A stretch of DNA of 64,000 bases from Adineta vaga. Its lineage: Eukaryota > Rotifera. The notes beneath the pieces were generated by a model. The model was not told the origin of the DNA. It ran no database searches and was given only the letters and a program-made list of their open reading frames with translations. The position numbers and the translations under genes are program-made. The stretch lies in the NCBI GenBank assembly GCA_021613535.1, contig CP075492.1, forward strand, positions 7,378,001-7,442,000, read 5' to 3'. Positions 45,504 through 57,681 of the stretch are shown here, piece by piece (position 1 is the stretch's first letter; each line of letters starts with the position of its first letter).

Positions 45504-48003
45504 ATGGGTGAACCAACTGCATCTAATGTTGTTATTGAACCATTGGAAACTATTGATAATGAAACAATTCAATTGAATGTTAAATATGAAAATTCACATC
45601 AATCAGGAATTCAAACATTAAAATGTCTCGATGCTATGCGTAAAGAACGACAATTATGTGATGTTATATTAACAGTTGAAGGTCATGAATTATTTGCACA
45701 TCGAGCTTTATTATCTTGTCATTCGAATTATTTTTTTGAACTTTTCCTCAACGATGAAATTGATCCATCATCAAAAAAGCAACTTTATTATCAAGTTGAT
45801 GGTGTTGACTATTCAGTATTAAAATTAATCATTCAATTTATCTATCAAGGAAGGTTAGTCAACGATCTAATCATCTTTATTTTCTTTAACAAAGACAATA
45901 TGATTCTATTTTATAGTTTTCAATTAACATCAGATATGTTACCAACAGTTTATTTTGCTGCACATCAATTACGGATAGAAGCAATTGTCAAAGCTTGTTC
46001 GAATTATCTTAGTGAACAATTGACAATACATACTTGTTTGAGTAAGTCAATATTGAAACGAAAAGTTTCTCAATTATCGAAATCGAAAACATTCTAGGTA
46101 CACGACTATTAGCAATGGATGATGATCTTCGTACAAAAGCAACGGAATGTATTCAGAATAATTTCTTTGCTATTCTTGAGACACGTGAATTTCATGCATT
46201 ACCATCTGTTAAATTGGAATTAGTTGGTAAGATTCAATGAATGATTTAATTAGTTGAATAATATCAAAAAAATAGATTTCACCCTGTCTAGTATACAGAT
46301 CATGTGTGATCTTATATTAAATTGGATTATTCAACGACTTCGAAAAGATAGTACTCTTCAAGAAATTGGTGAATATGTATGTACAATTTGAAGAAAAAAA
46401 CTCGAAAAGATATTTTAGAAAAAGTTTATTTTAGATGCATCTTCTTTATTTAAATGACGATAAAACTCTTCATGATTGTATGGATATGGAAGAGAATAAT
46501 GTTTACTATTCTGATTCGGTCAAAGTAATTGATTTTCATTTGATTATTTTTCGTGTCATCGATTTTTATCTTTAGGATTATCAAAGTTATAAATCAACCA
46601 AAAGAACTGCATCCGTATCATCTACATCAAGTAATCCAAGTGAAAATTCAATATTTGAAACACCCAACTTACAATTAATTAATAATCTTTTATCACCACA
46701 AATTCCAAACAATTCGCCTATACTCGAAACCAAATGTGTTCATATTGGTCAATCAACCGGTTTGTTATTATCATTAATTATCGAAATCTTTGTGTTTAAA
46801 ATCGATTTTTATAGAACATAGCTACATTGCTCTTGCTATTATCAAGGGAAAACTGTTAAGTATAGCTATTCATATACCTCCTGTATCATCATCAATAACA
46901 AATACAGTAGAAATCGATAGTATTTCTAATGGAGATAGAAATGGTATTGATGATTATCATGGCATTAATGGTACGATTTTAATGACGGAGAAGGATATTT
47001 CTTTAGCATCGCTGTCAGTAGCACGATGTGGTTTTGGAAGTGTTGCAACAAATGATTACATATTTGTTATTGGTATGTTTTCATCAATTAAATCACATAT
47101 GTAGTTGAATGAAAGCTTAATTTTTTAGGTGGATACGATCGTGGTGATTGTCTTGATACTATTGAACAATATGATCCAATCGGAGATAAATGGACATTAT
47201 TACCAAATCTAATGATAAGTCGACGTGGTCGTGTTTCAGCTGCCATACTTCATGATAAAATCTATGTTTGTGGTGGTAGTGATGGACAAAAAGAATTGAA
47301 TAGTGGTGAATATCTTGATTTACGTTCGATGGAAAAATGGTCATCAATTAAAGATCTAGACACACCTGTTGCACATGGTGGTAAGGAATATCGAACATAG
47401 ATCTTTTCATTCTTTCTAAAAAATAAGAATCTTTTAGCGATGTGTAGCGATGATTCTTCATACGTGTATTTAATTGGTGGATGTGAAGGTGATAAGTGTA
47501 AAAAGAGTTGTTATCAATACAATCCAGAAACAAATGAATGGTTCACATTAAGTGCAATGAATTATGAACGAAGTCAACCAGCTGTCGTACATTTTAATGG
47601 TAAACTGTATGTGTTTGGTGGTTATCAATTAAATGGATGCTTATCATCGTGTGAAATATTAGATTTGACGACAAATGAATGGACTTTGGGACCCACTATG
47701 CATGAAAGTCGTCGTGGATGTGGTGCTATTGTATATCAAAATAAAATTTTTATTATCGGTGGTTCAAATGGTGTAACATCTTTGACATCAACTGAAATAT
47801 TTGATCCCATGACAAATGAATGGGTACACAGTATCAACGGAAATTGTTATGAATTACAAACACCACGTGTTGGTGTTGGTATAACTGTTTGTCAAGGCAA
47901 ACTTTATGCTATAGGTGGTTTTGATGGAAGAAGTTTTCTTAAGTCAAGTGAAGTTTATGATGAGAATGATCACCGATGGAAGTTAAGTCAAAATAAGAAT
48001 TAA
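45504..48003 (+). CDS. IVNS1ABP: BTB-BACK-Kelch protein, IVNS1ABP-like
   Basis: Likely CUL3 adaptor and actin-associated Kelch protein. The start is MGEPTASNVVIEPLE. The BTB domain includes LCDVILTVEGHELFAHRALL, the BACK region follows (CSNYLSEQLTIHTCL, EFHALPSVKLELVG), then a Ser-rich linker (STKRTASVSSTSSNPSENS). Six Kelch repeats follow, with double-Gly motifs in VIGGYDRGDCLDTIEQYD, VCGGSDGQKELNSGEYLD, LIGGCEGDKCKKSCYQYN, VFGGYQLNGCLSSCEILD, IIGGSNGVTSLTSTEIFD and AIGGFDGRSFLKSSEVYD. The segment just before the Kelch domain (HSYIALAIIKGKLLSIAI) matches the IVNS1ABP-specific region. About eight introns. A general KLHL protein is the alternative. Confidence 0.82.
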
Positions 48004-49500
48004 TCAAATACACAGAATTCTAGAATAGCAATGTCGTTTTTTGTTTTACCTTTGTTTGTTTTTTGTTATCATTGCAATTATTATTGATTCCTCGGTGTCT
48101 GATCTTGATGAATTTTTTCTGCTTGTGTTTGTTTTTTTTATATATATTTCCATTTGTTAAAAAGCCAATGATACGTCGATTTTGGTTTAAATTTAATCAC
48201 GCGTTTTTTGTTTGTTTTTGGATATCATACAATCAAATATAGAATGTTTATTTCGTTAATATATATTTTTCTTTTATTTGAAGTTTCTATATTGCCTTTT
48301 ATTTTCTTATCAAACTTCGATCAGCGTGTAGTAGTAGTAGCAATCTTCATTATTACGACATTTTATGAGCCGCCTTTAAGAGAGGATCTATGAGCCCATC
48401 GAGTATTCGAGGCACTCGTCATTCTTGATTGTATGTTCACATTTTGTTCAGCTTTCGATGCTTTGTCTTTTGGTATATTATACTAAAAATTCCATCAAGC
48501 TCTTACTACCTAAATTGGATTTGAGGGTTTTCTATGGTGCTGAACCAAATGAGAGCATAAAATAAAAATAAAAATAAAAATTGCCGAGTGCCTCGAATAC
48601 TCGATGGGCTCATGGATCATCTTTCAAATGATTCTATAAAAGTTGTCACTGGTTTTGTATATTGTTCCTAAATATAAATAAATATATAAAAAAGAAGAAA
48701 ATATTCTCAAATCAATAGTATTTATAAATTTTATAACGAATGTGGCAATATCGCTGCTACACTCCATTAGATTAAACTTCATTCAGTAGGCAACTATTTT
48801 ATTATCATCATTGATACGGTAAATTGTTTGTTGTTTGTTCTTCGTCTTCTTCTTTTTCAATGAAAAAAATGTTGAACAATTTTAAGAGAAAATAAATTTA
48901 GGGACAAATGCTTCCTTTTTTTTCTTTTCCAGTACAATTAACCAAAATCGAAATAATATGAATAGTTATACAACAAATGAGATGGTCAAAGATTGTTCAT
49001 CATCGAATAATGAACTTGTTAAAACATCAGATAATCATGCAAAATTCTTATAAGAAAATTGAAATGTGATTTTAACTAACTGATTTTTGTGTTGTCGAGA
49101 ACTGATGTCTAAAGATTCCACTTTGTTCTTATTCTTTTTCGTTATATTGGTTATTCATTTGATTCTATTCATTTAAAATAGTTATCTATTCGTTCTATTT
49201 CTCTTCTTGGCTTGAAATCATATTCATGCTTTCTTTACCCTAGAATAATCGAAAAAGTTTTCTTCATTCTTTTAATATTTTCTGTTTTATTTAATTGAAT
49301 GTCAAGCATTAACTTTGAGTATGAAGCCGATAACAATCCAGTTCGCTTGAGAATAAACTTGTGAAACTTTTCTTTTCAATTTCCTTGAAGAACTTTATAT
49401 ATTCGAATATGTAAAACCAATGGAGAATCAATTTTGTCTAAATTTAATCGTACATAATTTTCCTTCGATATTAAACAATTTAAAATACAATGTAGTTATT
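48004..49500. other. Convergent intergenic region with a TIR element
   Basis: 3' flanks of the Kelch gene (plus) and the BORCS7-like gene (minus). It contains the element at 48390-48613. Otherwise AT-rich with no gene recognised. Confidence 0.5.
48390..48613. mobile_element. Nonautonomous TIR element (MITE), 224 bp
   Basis: Perfect 29-bp terminal inverted repeats at 48390-48418 and 48585-48613, starting ATGAGCCCATCGAGTATTCG. The direct flanks are GGATCT and GGATCA, a probable 5-bp target duplication. The 166-bp interior is noncoding and has an (AAAAT)n-like tail at 48560-48580. The exact TIRs suggest recent insertion. Confidence 0.75.
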
Positions 49501-49833
49501 TTAGTAATGTTCATCAAGTTTCATTTCATTAAAAGTTTCAAGCGCTTGATTTAATTCTTGAGTATCTAATTGAAGAATATTCGATTGAAAAAGTAGTTGT
49601 TGAGAAATATGTTCGATTTTATTGATATGTTCTTGTGTTGAAGAAAGTTGTTGATCACAATTAGCAAATTGTTTTAATGTAGATGTTAAATGATCATTTG
49701 TATGCGAGTTTTTAACAATAGATTTAACAAGAGTAGCTAAACCATTGATAGATGATTGAGCTTTGGAACAAACACTAGCTTTAGCATCATCATTTGAAAA
49801 TGATATTGGTAAACCAGATACGGGTGTTGTCAT
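49501..49833 (-). CDS. BORCS7-like small helical protein
   Basis: Single exon, 110 residues; human BORCS7 is about 105. The pattern is like BORCS7, a subunit of the BORC complex that positions lysosomes through Arl8. It has an N-terminal SKAQSSINGLATLVKSIVKN segment, a middle TLKQFANCDQQLSSTQEHIN, and a C-terminal helix ISQQLLFQSNILQLDTQELN. Length, helix spacing and the LxxQ..I run fit, but sequence identity is low, so another small coiled-coil protein is possible. Confidence 0.45.
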   Translation of the reverse strand: MTTPVSGLPISFSNDDAKASVCSKAQSSINGLATLVKSIVKNSHTNDHLTSTLKQFANCDQQLSSTQEHINKIEHISQQLLFQSNILQLDTQELNQALETFNEMKLDEHY

Positions 49834-50583
49834 TATTTAGTGAAGTGATGAAGTGAATTTGTGTTTGTCTGTCTATCGAAGAAGAATCGTGTGTGAGTCG
49901 ACAGGAAACTTAGCAAATCAGAAATGATCTTGGGAACGAGAATGTTTATTAGCGCCTCTACCGTATGAAGAAAAGATTATGTGCAAAAGTTTCGGATACA
50001 ATCACTTAATGGTTTTAGTTGTGATCGAACGACGGAAATGATTTCTATTATTTTCTTATTCGATTTGTACGGTTTATCGGATAATTATAAGTCTAAATAG
50101 AGTTTTTCGTCATTTAGATGGTTTCGTAATTCATTAAAGATTTTTTCAACATCAAACCTTTTTTGCTTTTAAAATATTCAGAAAAGTACTCTCTGTATAT
50201 CGATGGGTAAAGAAGTATATTTCTAATGACTATGACATAGTAAAGAAAGAGAGTAAATTCAATATATTTGATTAGCTTATTTTTTATCTTGCTTTCTCTC
50301 TTCCTTGTCACTTGTGGAAATTACTAGAGAAGAAGAAAAAAAACGATAAACATATAAACCTGGTAAAGAACGAATAAGAGAGGGAGAGAAAAACGATAGA
50401 TTGGTTTTGGAAAATGTTGAGAAATATGCTTGTCGTTGTGTCAGATTGCCAATTCTAACAACACAAATCTACGATCTTTTCAGTTGAAGACAACGATATA
50501 TCTCTATTTCAATTCACATTACGGTTATCGATGCTCATAGACATCGTTTGAATCCGTCCGATGCCGTCGTTTATTTTTCCATT
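49834..50583. other. Intergenic region between divergent genes
   Basis: No gene recognised. It likely holds promoters of the BORCS7-like gene and the channel gene. Confidence 0.45.
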
Positions 50584-52776
50584 ATGTTTTCTCATTACCA
50601 ACATATCCGACTTTTTCTTATGATTCAACTACTATGTACATTCATCGTTGATCGGTATGTTTAAACTTGAATCCTTATATTCATCTGGCTATTCTTTTTT
50701 CTCATAATCATTCGAATACATTGTGGTCAATTCGTATGGATTATTTGAAATGTTCTATATTGAGTCAGTCCTTATTCTTATCATGTTCGAGTCAATCACG
50801 AAAGGATTGTATCTGATGTGAGAGGAAAATCTATCAAGTAACAGAATAAAAACTAAATTGAATAACCCTCAGGCATTACATGTTTGCTCGCATGATCAAA
50901 TGTTTATTGGATCAAATCTTCTTTCCTGTATAGTAATAAGAAAATAAGAATACGACTAACTAGTGATACCATCATCATTAAATGTACAACCTTAACAATT
51001 GATTTTCACAAATAAAAGAAATATACAAAAATTTCTACTGAAAACTAGTGTATAGAATGGCTGATATAGGCAATCAGTTTGATCTCTTATTTGAGTTGTT
51101 GCATTTTTCATTAATAGAAGTTCACAACGAATGACTGCTGTTCGTTTACAAGATGCTTCGATAGCTATTGATGATTTGTTAAAAGAATATGATATTCGTT
51201 TACGACCTTCATTTGGAGGTGAGTATCTTTTATTCTATCTTTTGAATTCTGAAACAAATAATTATTTTAGGTGAACCACTTTCTTTGGATATTGAAATAC
51301 GTCTAGCAAGTTTTGATAGTATATCTGAAGTCAATATGGACTATACATTAACACTTTATTTAAATCAATATTGGCGTGATGATCGTCTTGTATTTGGTAA
51401 TACAAGTGAAGAAATAACTTTAACTGGCGAAATAATCGATAAATTCTGGTTACCTGATACATTCTTTCCCAATGATAAAAGTGCTTATTTACATGATGTG
51501 ACAGAGAAAAATAAAATGATACGTATTAATGGTAATGGAGATATTCTCTATGGAATGAGATTTACCAGTACATTAGCATGTACGATGGATCTACGACGAT
51601 ATCCACTCGATCGACAAAATTGTACAGTTGAAGTCGAATCTTATGGATATACACAAGAAGATATAAATATGCGTTGGAAAAGTGGTCGTACATCAATTTT
51701 AGGTCTTGATAAAGTTAATCTACCACAATTTACGATTTTGGATTATGATACAATATCACATAGTATATTACTAGCAACAGGTAAAGAAAAATATCTTTTA
51801 TCTATAATTAAAGCATCTTAAAACTTTGATAGTATTGATTTTGATACATCTTTCAAAAAAAAAAAAATTCTGTTTCTAGGCACTTATAAACGTCTTTCGT
51901 TAAGTTTTGTTCTTCAACGAAATATTGGTTATTTTCTATTTCAAACTTATCTTCCATCATTTCTTATTGTAATGCTATCTTGGGTTAGTTTTTGGATAAA
52001 TCATGAAGCAACTAGTGCTCGTGTAGCATTAGGTAAGGAAATATTCTAATCAATAAATATATATATATATATATTTTTCGACTCTTCATTCAAAGGTATT
52101 ACAACTGTTTTAACAATGACAACTATCTCTACTGGTGTTCGATCATCATTACCACGCATCTCCTATGTTAAAGCTATTGATATTTATTTAGTAACATGTT
52201 TTGTCTTTGTATTTGCTGCACTTTTGGAATATGCAGCTGTTAATTATCTCTATTGGGGTAATCGAGCGAAAAAACGTAAAGCAGCAAATCAAATTCCAAA
52301 GATGAAAAAAGACGTTCATGTATGTTAAATCTATTATCGAAACATTTCTTAATATTATGAAAAATTCTTTTTAGAATGATTACGAATTAGATGAAATCGC
52401 AATCAATCGTGCTTCGCCTATTATTGGTTTACCTGCTAATCGTCGGAGGAAAAGAACAACAACAACAACAACATTCGATGAACATTATCAAAGTAATCAT
52501 ACGATTGTGACACAGCTTCCACGTCTGCGACCATTAGTGAAAGGAAATCCAGCAATAAATCCATCGACATATACTCGACATTCACGACCACAACGAACAC
52601 GTCATTTGTTAAATTATCTTCGGACTCGTACAACACATATACGTCATTCAGTTTTACACGTAAATGATGTGAATGATATCGATAGATGGTCACGTCTTTG
52701 TTTTCCCGTTTTTTTTTTATTATTCAATGCATGCTATTGGCCTTTTTACATTGTTCGACCACAAAAATTAGGTTGA
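50584..52776 (+). CDS. Cys-loop ligand-gated ion channel, GABA-A receptor subunit type
   Basis: Pentameric anion channel subunit of about 486 residues in six exons. Exon 1 (50584-50654) encodes a signal peptide ([20 protein letters not shown]) and joins in frame to the exon at 51118. The ligand-binding domain contains [20 protein letters not shown] and the Cys loop [17 protein letters not shown]1 is [22 protein letters not shown]2 is [20 protein letters not shown], with the SAR filter typical of anion channels. TM3 is [22 protein letters not shown]4 is [20 protein letters not shown] near the C-terminus. Best match is the GABA-A beta class, but glycine-, glutamate- or histamine-gated relatives cannot be excluded. 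The first intron is long for this window (about 460 bp). Confidence 0.88.
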
Positions 52777-53159
52777 AGAAATTTGAAACAATGATATCAA
52801 GAATATTTATTAATTATATTTTACATATAAATTGATGTCTTGGTTTTTTTTAATGTATTATGAAAGTAAAAATAGATTCTTTATTGACTGTTCCAAGTTA
52901 TTGCTAAAGAAATAATATAAGTCGAAGACTTTCAAATCAGAGAGTGAGAGAGCGTTTATCGTCGTTGATTTCTTTTTCTTTTGGTTTGATCGATCTTTCT
53001 CTGAAGGATCATTCGAAAAATCTGATTGTGATCAAAGAGAAACATTCATTTAATTACTCTCCATGGAGTTTTTAATGATAGATCATTATCATCAGTCTTC
53101 AACACTGTATATAAGTATAGAAGAAAATCATCGAACGATTGTCAATAAACAAGTCAAAG
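52777..53159. other. Intergenic region
   Basis: Between two plus-strand genes. A pair of TGATCGATC-like motifs is seen near 52988, but no gene. Confidence 0.4.
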
Positions 53160-54043
53160 ATGAATGTTAGAAAAGATATTGTTTCTCTTCTGATCAATAT
53201 TGTCGTGATTATGATACGTTTTGATCGTCTAAATGGTAAGTATTGACGATCATGTGAAATCAAATGTTTAGAACTATTGCTGCTGTTAATTATAGGAGAA
53301 TTAAATGAATGTTTTCGTCAAGAATATTCACCGCTATGTATTTGTCATTCAACATCCAGTGATCTCTTTCTTTCTATACTATCACTATCTCAATGTAACA
53401 ATTCTCTATCTGTTCATCATTGTCATCAAGGTCATTTTCATCCACCCTTATTCCATCTTACTCAACTCATACCACAACTTGCTAATCATTCACATTGTCT
53501 TCAAAGTTTACATTGTCTACATTCTCTACCTATGTCACAACATTGCAATCAATGTTATCTCACTTCATCATTATTATCATCATTGAATCATTCTTTTCGA
53601 GCAAATTATCTTTCAATGAATACATGTTTTTATCTTTGTCAATATGATACATCATGTGGTTTTCTTTGTCTTAATGAGCATATCACCGAATCAGTAATAT
53701 GTCATCAGTGTCAAAAACCAAGACATAATATTGCTTGCTAGTAAATCAAATCTTTCTATTGTAAAACGATCTTTCTTTCTCATACTTTTAGTTGTATCAA
53801 AACAGAACCATTGTCATCATGTTTTTCAGTAGCTTATAAAAAGACTACTGAACAATGGATGGAGAAACATGGTTTGCCTGCAGCTGGTTATCTTCTTTTA
53901 ATTATTCTGTCCATTATTCCTTTAGTCATCGTAGTTAAACTTGTCTATTATCAATGTGATCGTTATCAAAATGGATCAATTGATCATTCAATACATGTAC
54001 ATTCAAATCGACAACTGTCCTATGGATCGTCTACTGCAGTCTA
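53160..54043 (+). CDS. Cys/His-rich single-pass membrane protein of unknown family
   Basis: Three exons: 53160-53235, about 53296-53742 and about 53792-54043. The N-terminus (MNVRKDIVSLLINIVVIMIR) works as a signal sequence. The ectodomain of about 150 residues is unusually rich in Cys and His (CHSTSSDLF, HHCHQGHFHPPLFH, LPMSQHCNQCYL, CGFLCLNEH, ICHQCQKPRH). A transmembrane helix (GYLLLIILSIIPLVIVVKLV) and a cytoplasmic tail of about 40 residues follow. The splice joins keep the frame through IAC and CIKTEPL. No family is recognised. Metal binding is possible from the Cys/His content but is only inference. Confidence 0.55.
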
Positions 54044-54104
54044 AAATTTATGTACTACGAAATGAATATTTTATTGAAAAATGAAAAGAAAAATTATCCG
54101 AAGT

Positions 54105-55542
54105 TTAATCTTCGTTTGTGTCTATATCGTTTTCTTCGTTTTCAGCGTCGGTAGCATTTGGTTGTGCTTCAGGAATCACTGGTTGAGTAGCAACAATCTT
54201 AGCTTGAGCTTGAGATAATGTATCAGAACGATAAACTTTTTCACGAATCCATGGTTGAGAGAAGGCTTGATGAACAGTCAGACGATCACGAACATTTACT
54301 TTCAAAAGTTTAGCAACGAAACTCTAATAAAATAATTTAATCAACTAAAAAAAATTCTGTAAATCAATTATAACATACTCTGCCATTTGCTGATATATGT
54401 TCCCATTCAGGTGAATCATAATCTATGATTCCTTTAAGAATTTTTTGAAATATTTGTTTTTGTGTACCATGAAATGGATATGTACCCGAAAGACTAAAAA
54501 AATCAGTTAAATTCATATCGATAATTATCAAATCTTACCAGAAATAAATCAATATACCCAATTGCCACATATCCGATGATGCGCTATATGGTTCACCACG
54601 TAAAATTTCAGGAGCTAAAACGAACAAGACAAAAGTCAACTTTCAAATTCAATCATTCCTTTCATACCACAAAAACTTGGTGTAGCATTAACAAGAAGAT
54701 TGATCGCATCACGTGTACATATATTTGCATACGCATAATCAACCAGACACAATTTCGATTCATTATCAATTTCACGAATAATGATATTTTCACCATGAAG
54801 TTTTCCATGATAGACTTTATGTTCATGTAGATACTATTTGAAATAGAATCTACTTAAATCATCGATCGTTTTTCTTGCTTTTACCTCAAGTCCTTTCAAT
54901 ATTTGTAAAGAATATTTTGATACATCATGTTCTGTATAAGTTTCCGTTCGAGCAATTCTAAAATGTACTTATCGAAGAATTATTGAAATAACTATTTTCT
55001 TTTGCCATACTTTTGAAAAAGATTTGGTCCATCGATATAATCTTGAACAATATAAATATGTGTTTGTGATTCAAGAATTTCTCGAAGAACAACCTTGAAC
55101 AAACAGAAAATGATTTATCGATCTATTGATAAAGATCTCTTACCAAATTTGGATGATCAAGTTGTAGAACATGTGAAGCATTTTTAAGCGGAGTTTTTCG
55201 ATTTCCCTAGTAGAAGTCAATATTCAACTAAATTAATTCGTATCTTTTCTAATTACTTACACGTTTTGGAATACATTTTACTGCTCTAAGTGTTTGTCGA
55301 TTTTTCAAACGACATTTATATACATCAGCAAATTCTCCACTACATAGAATTAAAAGAACACACACTAATCTTCATTTGATTCAAACAGTTTCTTACTGAT
55401 TAATTAAACCATCTAAATCATATTGATCTTCGAATTTTTCTACTAAGATACTTCCGCCGATCCAACGTGTTTGTTCTGTTGGTAAATTTTCATTTATTTC
55501 CTGCTGCTGTTGCAGTTGTTGTTCTGCTTCTTCTTCTGCCAT
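54105..55542 (-). CDS. CaMK-like pseudokinase
   Basis: Kinase-fold protein of about 340 residues in nine short exons. It starts MAEEEAEQQLQQQQEINENL. The beta-3 Lys is kept (LRAVKCIPKR). The Gly-rich loop is weak (INQGEFADVY). The catalytic-loop motif HRDLKPEN is replaced by HGKLHGEN, losing the catalytic Asp, and DFG reads DYA. APEILRGEPYSASSDMWQLG (APE and subdomain IX Asp-x-Trp) and LLKVNVRDRLTVHQAFSQPW are kept, so the fold is intact. The overall layout resembles CASK and CAMKV. The tail is acidic and Asn-rich (EENDIDTNED). It probably acts as a scaffold rather than an enzyme. Confidence 0.8.
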
Positions 55543-56228
55543 GATGGTGAGTGAATGTACACCTTGACAATAGCAAACGTAAAAAGTGTAGTGAAAGCAA
55601 GAAAATGTTATTCTATGATTTAAAAAGTAAGAGAAAAATAGAAAACATCGATCGTCAATAGAAGAAGTCGAAAAAAAAAGAATTCTTTAGTTACGCGACT
55701 ATCGTGAAGAAGAAAAAGAATTGAGAAGTGTTGTTGTTCTTTGTTACACGAATCAAAGATTCTTTTTCTATATCGAATAGTTAAACAATAATTTCATTGA
55801 TAAATATTTAACTTTAATAAACACTTCTGTTTGAGTGTTCAATGTAATTAACTCTAAAACGTCATTGTATTTTCAACTTTATTTATGAAGTGAGCTCTTA
55901 CAATAGTCAATTATGTAAATTAATTAATTGTATTGATAACAATCAAGAACGTCCTTTGAAAAAAAGAAGATGTCCTTTTTATAAGTACATAAACAATAAT
56001 TGACAAAAATATACTATTTGTAGTTAGATCAATCTGATATGTATCTTTTGTATTGACTTGATTGGAAATCTTTCTATTAGCAACGTTTTCATATAAAAGA
56101 AAAACACAAATAAATACAAGAGAATCAGTAGCGGAAAGAGAGAAAAAAAACATTCATTAGAAGTATAGAAACAGAATGGTTGAATTAAAGCGAAAGCACC
56201 AATATTAATTGGAATGTAAAGAATAGTT
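55543..56228. other. Intergenic region
   Basis: Between SLC25A44 and the pseudokinase on the same strand. Candidate splice acceptors with pyrimidine tracts occur near 55561-55572 and 55610, so a 5' UTR intron or leader acceptor is possible. No coding exon is seen. Confidence 0.4.
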
Positions 56229-57370
56229 CTACCATCGAACTTGTCCACGATATTCTTCTTTTAATGATACACGTTTAACTGTTTCATAACCAAATATAAT
56301 AAATAATGAATATATACAAGAATGTGAGAGACGTGCTGTTAAACCTTTAGTAAATACACCAAAACGTTCTTCTTGCCATAATTCATACAAAATTTGCATT
56401 ACTCGTCGACGTTCTTGTTCGACTTGAATACGAGTACGACATACATCTAACGGATTCGTCAGCATTGTCGATGTAAGTGATGATAATGGACCAGCAATAC
56501 ATTGAATGGCAAGTAATGGTAATGGAAATACAGAAGCTAAAGAAAACAAAAAAAGAATGTCAAAATATAATTTGCTTCTATCAAAATGAATTTACGAAAG
56601 ATTTTTTCAATTTTAAGCATTTGTCTTTGATAAAAATAATACGATGGCCACCAGATCGCACTTGTTAAACTAAATAAAAACGTTGAGATCGTATAACCAC
56701 GATAGAAACCTTTGAAACTAATTCGTGGTTTTGTATCTTGATCTGTCGTTTGATTATATAATAATGTTCGACAAATATGTTTAAATATTAGATAATTATT
56801 TGCACGAATTTCTTTCGGTACATGTATACGTTGAATTTGTCGTTGTTGACGACGATTTACTGATGATTGAGATAGTGTCGTGTCAGAAACAGATGATATG
56901 CCATGTTTTGTTCGAGTTTTTCTACCTGGAGATGTTAATCCAACTAATTGCATATGTTGAGAAACAATATCAATAGGACATGCAAGAACTTGAGAAAATA
57001 GGGACGCTATTGTACCACCTATAGCAGCACGAATATATTCATTGGTGGTGAAAATATTTGCACGAGCACGTGTTGCTTCAAATGTTGTGATATAGATTAA
57101 ACCAGGTATCAATTGACAATTATAAACAAGAAAACCTTTGTACAATGATCGAAAACCTTCGTAACGAACGGTTGTATGTAAGGCATGCCATGTACCTTTG
57201 TAGATTGTTGATTGAATTTGAACTTGTAAACGTGTACGTACAAGAGTAAATGGATAGAGAAATGAACGAACGATAAACGTTGATAGAAGATTTAATGGAA
57301 CATAACGTTTTTTATCGAGCATAGGCCAATCAATATCATGCGTGAGACTTGGTTCACCACTTTCAGACAT
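56229..57370 (-). CDS. SLC25A44: Mitochondrial carrier SLC25A44
   Basis: Inner-membrane carrier; the mammalian orthologue imports branched-chain amino acids. Two exons (56595-57370 and 56229-56537) give about 361 residues. It starts MSESGEPSLTHDIDWPMLDK, then shows the three carrier repeats: SFLYPFTLVRTRLQVQIQST, LACPIDIVSQHMQLVG and LTNPLDVCRTRIQVEQE. These match the SLC25A44 versions (YPFTLIRTRLQVQ, VPIDVVSQHL, TNPMDVIRTRVQVE). An inserted basic loop (GRKTRTKHGISSVSDTTLSQ) lengthens repeat 2. A TTTTTAAG acceptor lies 7 nt before the ATG. Confidence 0.9.
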
Positions 57371-57681
57371 GAAATACTTAAAAATAAAGAAGATATTATT
57401 TTGTTTAGTAGTATTGATGAAACGTCATACGAAGAAAAAAGAATCTATTTTTAGTTATATATATATATATGTATAAACAAACAAGAAGAACTAATGCAAA
57501 CGAAACTTTAGAACAATGAATACAATTATCTTAATTTTGGTTTTTTTGTTTAACAGAAAGTATCAAAAAAGAAAGATATTTTGCGTTTGACATACGGCAA
57601 ATAAACAAAAACAAAGTAAACGAACAAAAGAAAACAGAATTCTTCCTACGAAAATATCAAACATGTGCACTCAAAAATTTT
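57371..57681. other. Intergenic region
   Basis: 311 bp between the EDC4 stop and the SLC25A44 ATG on the same strand. A (TA)n tract sits at 57457-57471, and an acceptor-like TCTTTATTTTTAAG lies near the ATG. The pair could be co-transcribed. Confidence 0.4.

Noticed and set aside
53305-53586. 93-codon frame inside the Cys/His-rich membrane protein
   Set aside because: It is an overlapping frame of the spliced gene; the other frame joins in phase to both neighbouring exons.
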